A stretch of DNA of 18,362 nucleotides, taken from contig CABUAW010000049.1 in assembly GCA_902489645.1 (NCBI GenBank), positions 1 through 18,362 of the forward strand, given 5' to 3'. Source of the stretch: an uncultured Lachnospiraceae bacterium (GTDB taxonomy: Bacteria; Bacillota; Clostridia; Lachnospirales; Lachnospiraceae). Shown here piece after piece: positions 1 through 5,659 of this stretch. Positions within the stretch are counted from its first letter, which is position 1. Every line of letters begins with the position of its first letter. Position numbers and translations under genes: made by a program. Under the pieces are notes generated by a model. It did not search any database, was not told the DNA's origin, and worked only from the letters and a program-made list of their open reading frames with translations.

Positions 1-599
1 AGAAGAATAATATCCGCACCGCCGGCAATGCCTGCGTGCAATGTCAGCCACCCAACCTTATGTCCCATGACCTCCACAATGAATACCCGGCCATGGGAAG
101 CCGCCGTCGTATGAATACAGTCAATCGCATTCGTCGCAATATCTGCCGCACTCTGGAAACCAAAGGTCATATCTGTTCCGTAAATATCATTATCTATCGT
201 TTTCGGAAGGGAAACCACATTCAGCCCTTCTTCCATCAGGAGGTTGGCGGTTTTCTGAGAGCCGTTGCCGCCCAGAACCACAAGACATTCCAATCCTAAT
301 TCCCGGTAAGTTTTTTTCATCGCCGCCACTTTATCAAAGCCGTCCGCTTCGATGACGCGCATTTTTTTAAACGGCTGACGCGAGGAGCCTAAAATCGTTC
401 CTCCCATCGTCAGTATTCCTGAAAAATCCGACGGACGCATCACCCGGTAGTCATTATACATCATCCCCCGGTAACCCTCCATAAATCCAAGAATTTCCAC
501 ATCATCCAGTTTATTATAAAGAACCTTTGCAACACCGCGCATCGTCGCATTTAATGCCTGACAATCTCCCCCGCTGGTCAACATACCAATTCTTCTCAT
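1..599 (-). CDS. pfkA: 6-phosphofructokinase, N-terminal part (gene continues beyond the window start)
   Basis: Phosphorylates fructose 6-phosphate to fructose 1,6-bisphosphate in cytoplasmic glycolysis. The ATG at 599-597 opens MRRIGMLTSGGDCQALNA, the usual start of the family with its glycine-rich nucleotide loop. Then come MGGTILGSSR (residues 65-74), GGNGS (110-114), PKTIDND (132-138, holding the catalytic-base Asp136), the GFQSA region and VEVMG. About 199 of roughly 350-400 family residues are visible. In E. coli PfkA numbering, position 104 is Gly, as in ATP-dependent enzymes. Position 124 is Lys, as in PPi enzymes and the Gly104/Lys124 subgroup. Position 103 is Asn instead of the usual Asp. 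The phosphoryl donor is therefore probably ATP, but this is inferred. It lies downstream of the SRP RNA and has its own promoter. The family is certain; donor use is not. Confidence 0.93.
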   Translation of the reverse strand, partial: MRRIGMLTSGGDCQALNATMRGVAKVLYNKLDDVEILGFMEGYRGMMYNDYRVMRPSDFSGILTMGGTILGSSRQPFKKMRVIEADGFDKVAAMKKTYRELGLECLVVLGGNGSQKTANLLMEEGLNVVSLPKTIDNDIYGTDMTFGFQSAADIATNAIDCIHTTAASHGRVFIVEVMGHKVGWLTLHAGIAGGADIIL

Positions 600-661
600 A
601 GCCTTTCCGCTTCCTTTCTGTTTTGTCCTTATCTCCTGTCACTCCGGCAAATCCACCTCTT

Positions 662-690
662 ATGATAAATGATAGACGAAATAAATGCAA
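662..690 (-). promoter_or_regulatory. Probable sigma-A promoter of pfkA
   Basis: On the minus strand TTGCAT (690-685) and TATCAT (667-662) are separated by 17 bp. It sits between the SRP RNA terminator and the pfkA start, leaving a 5' untranslated region of about 55 nt. The region just before the ATG is purine-rich (GGAAGC, GGAAAGG). The -35 box is only a moderate match. Confidence 0.5.
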
Positions 691-700
691 TATCCTTCCG

Positions 701-734
701 AAAAAAGAAAAGCTCCCGTCATCCAACGAGAACT
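701..734 (-). terminator. Rho-independent terminator of the SRP RNA
   Basis: Read on the minus strand: AGTTCTCG, loop TTGGATGA, CGGGAGCT, an 8-bp stem with two G-U pairs, followed directly by TTTTCTTTTTT. It begins about 16-20 nt after the 3' end of the SRP RNA and separates that transcript from pfkA. Confidence 0.8.
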
Positions 735-749
735 TTTATATTTGTTTAA

Positions 750-1020
750 AATCCGTGCATCCTGCTTCGAATCACTCCCACAGACGTTACCTGTACAGTT
801 AACTCGGCCCAGGCACCCTCACGGCACACAAAAGGTCCCGCTTAGTGCTGCTCCATTCCTGACCTGACACGGTTCACGGGTTTCTGTTGCGTAAGACCCG
901 GGCTTCAACGCCACTTATACAGGGCAGCTCCACAGGATATGACCCTCAGACAGGATATCACCCCTGCTGTAGCGGATTGCAGGTACAAGGCACCGCTATC
1001 TCCCCGGCTGCACGGAAAAG
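750..1020 (-). ncRNA. ffs: Signal recognition particle RNA, large (Firmicute scRNA) type
   Basis: RNA core of the signal recognition particle, which binds Ffh and targets nascent membrane and secreted proteins. On the minus strand the conserved helix-8 segment GTGTCAGGTCAGGAATGGA (then GCAGC) lies at about 870-846 and carries the GGAA tetraloop. The 5' part includes TGCCTTGTACCTGC, which fits the Alu-domain loops of the large bacterial form. The ends pair: CCGTGC near 1015 with GCACGG near 753, giving a molecule of about 265-270 nt, the size of B. subtilis scRNA. A strong promoter (1043-1071) and a terminator (701-734) frame it. Exact processed ends are not known. The small ORFs at 685-1186 on the plus strand are spurious. 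Confidence 0.93.
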
Positions 1021-1042
1021 TTATAACATTGTCGTATCATCC

Positions 1043-1071
1043 AGTATATCTTGTTTTTATTTTTCTGTCAA
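1043..1071 (-). promoter_or_regulatory. Strong sigma-A promoter of the SRP RNA, inside the 3' end of tadA
   Basis: TTGACA (minus strand, 1071-1066), 17-bp spacer (1065-1049), TATACT (1048-1043). The -35 box is a perfect consensus and the -10 differs at one base. The start site is predicted near 1036. The -35 and most of the spacer are tadA coding sequence (tadA stops at 1057). Confidence 0.85.
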
Positions 1072-1557
1072 GGACTGGCTTTCCTGCTTTTTTCGAGCTT
1101 TTTTCAGTTTCCTGAGTTCTCTGAAAAAGCTGCTGAGCATTTCCGAACATTCTTCACCCAGAATTCCGGTCTCCACGGATACCTGATGATTAAACCCTTC
1201 CGTCTGTAAAATATTCAAAACAGAACCGGCGCAGCCGGCCTTCGGATTCATGGAGCCGACAACAACCCTGGGGATTCTGGCCTGAACGATAGCCCCGGCG
1301 CACATCGGACAGGGTTCCAGCGTTACATACATCGTGCAGTCCTCCAAACGCCAGTCTCCAATCACCTTACTGGCTTTATTCATCGCAATAATCTCCGCGT
1401 GGGCCAGCGTATTTTTTTTCAGATTCCGTTTATTGTAGCCTCTGGCGATGACTTTGCCCTCATGGACAATGACACAGCCGATAGGGACTTCTTCAATAGC
1501 CGCCGCTTTCTTCGCCTGTTTCAGCGCTTCCTTCATATACTTCTCGTCCTGTGTCAT
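1057..1557 (-). CDS. tadA: tRNA-specific adenosine deaminase TadA
   Basis: Deaminates A34 to inosine in the wobble position of tRNA-Arg(ACG), letting one tRNA read CGU, CGC and CGA. The 166-aa protein has the zinc and catalytic motif HAE at residues 53-55 and PCPMC at 82-86, with VPIGCVIV upstream. These are diagnostic of the cytidine/deoxycytidylate deaminase fold in its TadA branch, and the length is typical. The C-terminus is basic (KKARKKQESQ), which fits tRNA binding. Its ATG lies 3 bp after the lgt stop, and a GGGGAA ribosome site sits in the end of lgt, so the two are probably cotranscribed and perhaps translationally coupled. The SRP RNA follows directly, as beside tadA in B. subtilis. 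Confidence 0.95.
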   Translation of the reverse strand: MTQDEKYMKEALKQAKKAAAIEEVPIGCVIVHEGKVIARGYNKRNLKKNTLAHAEIIAMNKASKVIGDWRLEDCTMYVTLEPCPMCAGAIVQARIPRVVVGSMNPKAGCAGSVLNILQTEGFNHQVSVETGILGEECSEMLSSFFRELRKLKKARKKQESQSLTEK

Positions 1558-1560
1558 AAA

Positions 1561-2385
1561 TTATTCCCCATTCTTCGGCCCGCTATTTAATAAATATTTG
1601 CCCTCATATGTTCCGGAACGCAAACGGCCCGTATGAATCCCCCAGGCAATGCCAAGGCCGACACCGATTAAAATGGCCGACAATAACTGGGAAACCCTGA
1701 CGCCCGGAATCAAATACAGGCTGTCCGCCCGAAGCCCCTCGATAAAGCATCTTATGGCTCCATAGCCGACCAGATAAAGCACCGTCATCCATCCATCCTT
1801 TTTAGCCTTCCGGGCTACGAGCATCATGATAATAAAAAGGACCAAATTGGACGCACTTTCATAGAAAAAGGTGGCCTGGTGCCATTCCTGCAAATTATCA
1901 ATAAACACGCCATACGGGAAAAACTGCAAATCAGGATTTGTAATCAGATTGCCGAAGGCTTCCTGATTCGCAAAATTGCCCCAGCGTCCGATAATCTGTC
2001 CCAGCAAAAGGCTGGGCATGGCAAAATCCATCAATTTTAACAGTGGAAATTTCTGAATTTTACAAAAAACGACCGCCGTCGCCACACCGCCGATGACGCC
2101 GCCGTAAATAGCCAATCCGCCTTCCCGGATGGCAAAAATACGGATTAAATCCTGACTGTAATAATCCCATTCAAAAATCACATAGTAAATGCGGGCACAG
2201 ATAATAGCAATCGGCACGGCAAATAAGACAAAATCAATGATTAAATCTGTCTTATACCCGGCCTTTTTTGCCCTCAGAGCCGCCACGCAGGTGGCCAAAA
2301 TCATGCCAAATCCAATAATCACGCCGTACCAGGCAATATTGAAACCTTCAATCCCAAACAGATTGTGGATAATAAAACGTTCCAT
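1561..2385 (-). CDS. lgt: Prolipoprotein diacylglyceryl transferase Lgt
   Basis: Integral membrane enzyme that moves diacylglycerol from phosphatidylglycerol to the lipobox Cys of prolipoproteins, the first step of lipoprotein maturation. The 274-aa protein is largely hydrophobic with about seven membrane segments. It carries the Lgt signature GRWGNFANQEAFG (about residues 133-145) and REGGLAIYGG (about 87-96). E. coli has a functionally important His in the second motif; the Tyr here is, to my knowledge, also found in Gram-positive Lgt. Start choice: a GTG at 2388 directly precedes the ATG at 2385. The GGAGG at 2398-2394 is 8 nt from the ATG but only 5 from the GTG, so I prefer ATG. First gene of an lgt-tadA pair. 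Confidence 0.95.
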   Translation of the reverse strand: MERFIIHNLFGIEGFNIAWYGVIIGFGMILATCVAALRAKKAGYKTDLIIDFVLFAVPIAIICARIYYVIFEWDYYSQDLIRIFAIREGGLAIYGGVIGGVATAVVFCKIQKFPLLKLMDFAMPSLLLGQIIGRWGNFANQEAFGNLITNPDLQFFPYGVFIDNLQEWHQATFFYESASNLVLFIIMMLVARKAKKDGWMTVLYLVGYGAIRCFIEGLRADSLYLIPGVRVSQLLSAILIGVGLGIAWGIHTGRLRSGTYEGKYLLNSGPKNGE

Positions 2386-2423
2386 CACATCGACCTCCGT
2401 CCTGTAAAACTTGCTTAGTGAGT

Positions 2424-2452
2424 ATATTACTACACTTTTTTCAATAATTCAA
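2424..2452 (-). promoter_or_regulatory. Probable sigma-A promoter of lgt-tadA
   Basis: Minus strand TTGAAT (2452-2447), 17-bp spacer, TAATAT (2429-2424), about 40 nt before the lgt start. It is divergent from the promoter at 2464-2492, with the -35 boxes about 12 bp apart. Confidence 0.55.
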
Positions 2453-2463
2453 ATTTAATTTCA

Positions 2464-2492
2464 TTGTACCCACTTTCGTTTTATGCTAGAAT
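2464..2492 (+). promoter_or_regulatory. Probable sigma-A promoter of the radical SAM activase gene
   Basis: TTGTAC (2464-2469), 17-bp spacer, TAGAAT (2487-2492). The start site near 2499 leaves a short leader before the AGAGGG ribosome site at 2522-2527 and the ATG at 2535. Confidence 0.55.
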
Positions 2493-2534
2493 AAAAAAAG
2501 AACAAATGATTTTAAATTTGAAGAGGGTATACGC

Positions 2535-3230
2535 ATGGAAATCAAAGGACTTGCAAAAACAACTTTATTAGATTATCCCGGACACGTCGCCGCCACCTTA
2601 TTTGTCGGCAATTGTCAATTTAAATGTCCGTTCTGCCATAATGGCTCTCTCGTGACAAAGGCTTCGCAGCTTCCCAACATTCCGTTGGAAGAGGTCTATG
2701 CTTTTCTCGAGAAACGCAGGGGTGTGCTGGACGGCGTATGTGTGACCGGCGGTGAACCGACTTTCCAGCCGGATTTAAAGGAATTGCTTTATGATATCAA
2801 GAGTATGGGATATCTGGTCAAACTGGACACCAACGGCTATGACCCGATTCAGCTTGACCACTTATTTAACGAAGGTCTTGTCGACTACGTTGCTATGGAT
2901 ATAAAAAACAGCCAGGGAAAATATGCCAAAACGGTGGGACGAACCGATTTTGACCTGACCCGCATTAAATTATCCGTCGATTTGATTCGCGACAGCGGTC
3001 TGGATTACGAATTCCGCACAACCGTTGTCCGTGAGCTTCATTCCATCGACGATATGCATGAAATTGCCCGCTGGCTGGAAGGCTCGATGGCTTACTATCT
3101 TCAGTCCTACGTGGCCTCCGAGGATGTTATCATGCCGATTTTTTCCAGCTATTCCAAGGAAGAACTGACCGCCATGCAGGCGTTAATGAAAACTTATATT
3201 CCACGGGTATTTTTGCGGGGCATCGACTGA
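2535..3230 (+). CDS. Anaerobic ribonucleotide reductase activating protein-like radical SAM enzyme (NrdG2 type)
   Basis: A glycyl-radical-enzyme activase: a 4Fe-4S cluster and S-adenosylmethionine make the radical that activates class III ribonucleotide reductase (NrdD). The 231-aa protein opens with GLAKTTLLDYPGH, then the cluster motif Cys27-x3-Cys31-x2-Cys34 (CQFKCPFC). VTGGEPTF (SAM binding), KLDTNGYDP and VDYVAMDIKN follow, all typical of this branch. No nrdD gene is in the window, so the partner is elsewhere or the target is another glycyl-radical enzyme. The gene stands alone between divergent lgt and convergent fic. The family is secure; the exact substrate is inferred. Confidence 0.87.
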   Translation: MEIKGLAKTTLLDYPGHVAATLFVGNCQFKCPFCHNGSLVTKASQLPNIPLEEVYAFLEKRRGVLDGVCVTGGEPTFQPDLKELLYDIKSMGYLVKLDTNGYDPIQLDHLFNEGLVDYVAMDIKNSQGKYAKTVGRTDFDLTRIKLSVDLIRDSGLDYEFRTTVVRELHSIDDMHEIARWLEGSMAYYLQSYVASEDVIMPIFSSYSKEELTAMQALMKTYIPRVFLRGID

Positions 3231-3269
3231 CGCGCCTATTTTCCTTAAATACCGGATAACTAAACGCGC

Positions 3270-3385
3270 GAGGCTGTCGCTTTAACGATTGAAAAATTGA
3301 TATGCTCCGTTTTAGGCAGACAAGTAAAATAATAAAAACTTGTTTACTTAGAAGGGAGCATATCATTACTCAGTGCGACGGCCCC
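3270..3385. repeat. Nested palindromic element (repeat copy A) downstream of fic
   Basis: Three nested inverted repeats share one centre. The outer arms are GAGGCTGTCGC (3270-3280) and GCGACGGCCCC (3375-3385), 10 of 11 pairing with one G-U. The middle arms GATATGCTCC (3299-3308) and GGAGCATATC (3355-3364) are perfect. The inner arms are ACAAGT (3320-3325) and ACTTGT (3338-3343). The left part holds a 16-bp word (3282-3297) found exactly at 4529-4544. The right part (3365-3385) matches 4628-4648 at 18 of 21 positions. It fills the convergent gap between nrdG2 and fic. On the minus strand the middle hairpin is followed by AATTTTTC, a weak terminator at best. Confidence 0.7.
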
Positions 3386-3415
3386 TATCATCAAAAAATG
3401 ACGGAGATATTAGCA

Positions 3416-4462
3416 TTAAATACGAACATAACCAGTAGACGGTCCTGCTCCAACTTTCGCTATATATCCACTCTTAACTAACTCTGTCAAAGTCCTTTCC
3501 ACCGTCACCTTACTTATATCAGGGCAAAGTTCCATAATCTCTTTTTTCGTGATTTTCCCCACTTTTTGGTCTATTATCGCCTTTATCCGGTCAGGTTTTG
3601 ATAAAGATTTGTTTTTCAAGTGTTCTACACGTTTTTCAAACTCGTTATATGCTTTCAGAATAATTCCGAGGTAGTATTTCACGAAAGGCGCATAACTGTT
3701 TTCATTCTCATGCCAACCATCCGAACTTGCCTGCAATGCTTCATAATAAGTTTCTTTTGTTTTTTCTATCAGCATTTCCATACTCACATACTTGCCGACA
3801 ATATAGCCCGCTTTATAAAACAGCAATAATGTAAGCAATCGGCTCATGCGTCCGTTCCCGTCGTTAAAAGGATGAATACAAAGGAAGTCCAATATAAACA
3901 TAGGGATTAATACCAGCTTATCCATATGGTCTGCTTCCCATGCTTCCAGAAACCTGCTGCACAGTTCCTCCATAGCGTCTGCGGTCTGAAATGCCGGAAC
4001 TGGTATGAATCTTGCCTTTTGATTACCTTCGGTATCAATTTCAGCAATCACGTTATCGGAATTTTTATAGCTTCCACCGGTAACCCCCTGCGAATAAGAA
4101 TACAAATCACGGTGAAGTTGGAGAATAATATTCGGTCTTGGAACAACATATTCATAACTTTCATGAATCGTCGCCAAAACTTCCCTATATCCAGCGATTT
4201 CCTGCTCGGAACGGTTACGAGGTTCTGATTTTTGGCGCACCAGTTCTTCCAGTCGCTTATCGCTTGTAAAAATACCCTCAATGCGGTTGGATGCCCCCGT
4301 ACTTTGTATCAACGCAACTTCAAGCAGCGTTTTCAGTTCGTCAATATTCGCTTCAAGAAATAGTTCCTGTTTTCCTTTATGTTCATGGATACTGGCAATC
4401 ATTTGAACGATTTCCGGAGTGAGAAGCGTTTCCGGTCGCTTTATATAATCAAATCTTCGCAT
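3416..4462 (-). CDS. Fic family protein (probable AMPylating enzyme) with C-terminal winged helix-turn-helix
   Basis: Fic domains usually transfer AMP or another nucleotide part from a nucleoside triphosphate to a protein hydroxyl. The 348-aa protein has the complete Fic motif HPFNDGNGRMSR at residues 197-208 with catalytic His197. A flap-like TGGSYKNSDNV lies near 128-138. The N-terminal SNRIEG (58-63) fits the inhibitory-helix motif (S/T)xxxE(G/N), so this looks like a class II, self-inhibited Fic protein. The last 60 or so residues (KITKKEIMELCPDISKVTVE...) read as a winged helix that could bind DNA. Start choice: an upstream ATG at 4477 exists, but AAGGAG (4474-4469) lies inside its first codons and is 6 nt from the ATG at 4462. 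The target protein is unknown. The gene lies between two copies of a repeat. Confidence 0.92.
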   Translation of the reverse strand: MRRFDYIKRPETLLTPEIVQMIASIHEHKGKQELFLEANIDELKTLLEVALIQSTGASNRIEGIFTSDKRLEELVRQKSEPRNRSEQEIAGYREVLATIHESYEYVVPRPNIILQLHRDLYSYSQGVTGGSYKNSDNVIAEIDTEGNQKARFIPVPAFQTADAMEELCSRFLEAWEADHMDKLVLIPMFILDFLCIHPFNDGNGRMSRLLTLLLFYKAGYIVGKYVSMEMLIEKTKETYYEALQASSDGWHENENSYAPFVKYYLGIILKAYNEFEKRVEHLKNKSLSKPDRIKAIIDQKVGKITKKEIMELCPDISKVTVERTLTELVKSGYIAKVGAGPSTGYVRI

Positions 4463-4490
4463 AAGAATCTCCTTCATTTTTGTTTTATCT

Positions 4491-4524
4491 CCATCATTTT
4501 AGCGTCAAATGATGGATATTTCAA
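4491..4524 (-). promoter_or_regulatory. fic promoter overlapped by a palindromic operator-like site
   Basis: Minus strand TTGAAA (4524-4519), 17-bp spacer, TAAAAT (4501-4496). A 9-bp inverted repeat, CCATCATTT (4491-4499) and AAATGATGG (4507-4515) with a 7-bp centre, covers the -10 box and part of the spacer. A protein bound there would block polymerase. The winged helix in Fic itself is one candidate binder; this is inference. Confidence 0.65.
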
Positions 4525-4531
4525 TAGGTTA

Positions 4532-4569
4532 ACGATTGAAAAATCGTGAAGCGGCAGCTTCCTTTTTTC
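4532..4569 (+). terminator. Plus-strand tandem hairpins ending in a T-tract
   Basis: ACGATT-GAAA-AATCGT (4532-4547) is followed immediately by GAAGC-GGCA-GCTTC (4548-4561) and CTTTTTTCTGTTTTT. On the plus strand this could stop read-through from nrdG2 that has crossed fic in antisense. The second stem is only 5 bp. Confidence 0.5.
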
Positions 4570-4605
4570 TGTTTTTGGGATAAAATCCCGGGAAAATTTT
4601 TTGCA

Positions 4606-4648
4606 GTAGAAAAGGGGCTGCACACTAATTACTTAGTGCAACAGCCCC
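4606..4648 (-). terminator. Rho-independent terminator of degV
   Basis: On the minus strand GGGGCTG (4648-4642), inner stem CACTAA/TTAGTG with loop GTAA, CAGCCCC (4620-4614), then TTTTCT. It begins 8 nt after the degV stop codon. Confidence 0.8.
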
Positions 4649-4655
4649 GCCTTAA

Positions 4656-5531
4656 TTATCTCCGGTCTCCCATATAGAATAATGCAATCGTTCCCGGCCC
4701 GGAATGGGCACCGATGGTCGGGCTCACCGGATGAATCAGAAAGTTTTTAATGCCAAACCGCTCTTTTACAAGCCCGGCCACATATTCTGCTTCTTCCAGT
4801 GCATCGCCATGACTGATAAATACAATGTCATTTTTATCCCGATAACTGCCAATCGTCCGTTCCATATTATCCACAAGCGCCATCAGTGATTTCTTCCGGC
4901 CCCGCACTTTTCCGATAGGAATTAATTTGCCCTCGTCGCTCACATGCAGAATCGGTTTTACATGAATCAACGTTCCGGCCACGGCCGTCAGCTTTGAAAC
5001 CCTTCCGCCCCGGTACAGATGATTGAGGTCGTCCACGGTAAACTGATGGCAGAAATGCAATTTATTTTCCTCAATCCAGACCGCTGTCTCTTCGATATTT
5101 TTCCCTTCTTTGCGAAGCTGTACCGCTTTATGAACAACCAGGCCCTGGCCCAGGGATGCGGATAACGTATCAATGACAATCACTTTATGGTCCGTATATT
5201 CTTCATTCAACTCTCTGGCCACCATCGCCGCATGATTATAGCTGCTGCTTAATTCGGAAGAAAACGCCAGATGGAGAACGTCTTTCCCATCTTTCAAATA
5301 TTTTTCAAACATTTCCTGCAGTTCGTCTGGGTTGGCCGCCATGGTTGTCGGCATCTCGCCGCCACGCATCAAATCATAAAATTCTTTGACTTCCAGCTCC
5401 TGCTCTTTGCCGTAGACAATCCCTTTCATATTATAATATAATGTGACCACATCCAGCGCATTTTCTTTGATATAGCTTTTCGGCAAGTCACAGCATGTAT
5501 CTGTAGTTATTATAAAACTTAAATCACTCAT
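4656..5531 (-). CDS. DegV family fatty-acid-binding protein
   Basis: DegV/FakB proteins bind a fatty acid. Some present it to the kinase FakA for phosphorylation before phospholipid synthesis; others have no assigned role. The 291-aa protein begins SFIITTDTCCDLP, the usual DegV opening. It has AFSSELSSSYNHA near residues 90-103, VDDLNHLYRGGRVSK near 172-186 and IGAHSGPGTIALFY near the C-terminus, all family landmarks. Start choice: an ATG at 5546 precedes the ATG at 5531, but GGAGG falls just inside that upstream ORF, 8 nt before 5531, so I prefer 5531. No fakA is in view. It has its own promoter and terminator, so it is probably monocistronic. Confidence 0.92.
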   Translation of the reverse strand: MSDLSFIITTDTCCDLPKSYIKENALDVVTLYYNMKGIVYGKEQELEVKEFYDLMRGGEMPTTMAANPDELQEMFEKYLKDGKDVLHLAFSSELSSSYNHAAMVARELNEEYTDHKVIVIDTLSASLGQGLVVHKAVQLRKEGKNIEETAVWIEENKLHFCHQFTVDDLNHLYRGGRVSKLTAVAGTLIHVKPILHVSDEGKLIPIGKVRGRKKSLMALVDNMERTIGSYRDKNDIVFISHGDALEEAEYVAGLVKERFGIKNFLIHPVSPTIGAHSGPGTIALFYMGDRR

Positions 5532-5570
5532 CGCCCCGTCCTCCATATTTATTTTCCTTTCGTTAGTGTC

Positions 5571-5599
5571 ATTCTATCACAGCTCGCTATATTTAGCAA
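5571..5599 (-). promoter_or_regulatory. Probable sigma-A promoter of degV
   Basis: Minus strand TTGCTA (5599-5594), 17-bp spacer, TAGAAT (5576-5571), about 40 nt before the chosen degV start. Confidence 0.6.
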
Positions 5600-5607
5600 C
5601 TTCTATG

Positions 5608-5633
5608 CCGACCATTTTGCCCGATTTGGTCGG
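5608..5633. promoter_or_regulatory. 7-bp inverted repeat just upstream of the degV -35 box
   Basis: CCGACCA (5608-5614) and TGGTCGG (5627-5633) with a 12-bp spacer end about 9 bp upstream of the degV -35 box. TTTTGCCC also occurs twice around it. It could be a regulator-binding site. On the plus strand it is followed by TTTTG, but no plus-strand gene needs a terminator there. Confidence 0.4.
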
Positions 5634-5659
5634 TTTTGCCCCTCAAACAAAAGCGCCGT

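Larger units (their letters stand above)
4529..4648. repeat. Repeat copy B upstream of fic, containing terminator hairpins
   Basis: Carries the same two words in the same order as copy A: the exact 16-mer at 4529-4544 and, at 4628-4648, a 21-mer that matches 3365-3385 at 18 positions. The middle part differs from copy A. Corresponding words are 1247 and 1263 bp apart and enclose fic with its promoter. Confidence 0.65.

Noticed and set aside
685..1186. Plus-strand ORFs of 60 and 99 aa
   Set aside because: They lie antisense to the SRP RNA and the tadA tail and have no ribosome sites or family motifs.
3130..3366. 78-aa minus-strand ORF
   Set aside because: Overlaps the end of nrdG2 in antisense and the palindromic repeat; no ribosome site or protein-like pattern.
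3282..4648. Insertion sequence or integron carrying fic
   Set aside because: No transposase, integrase, terminal inverted repeats or target duplications; only two directly oriented repeats.
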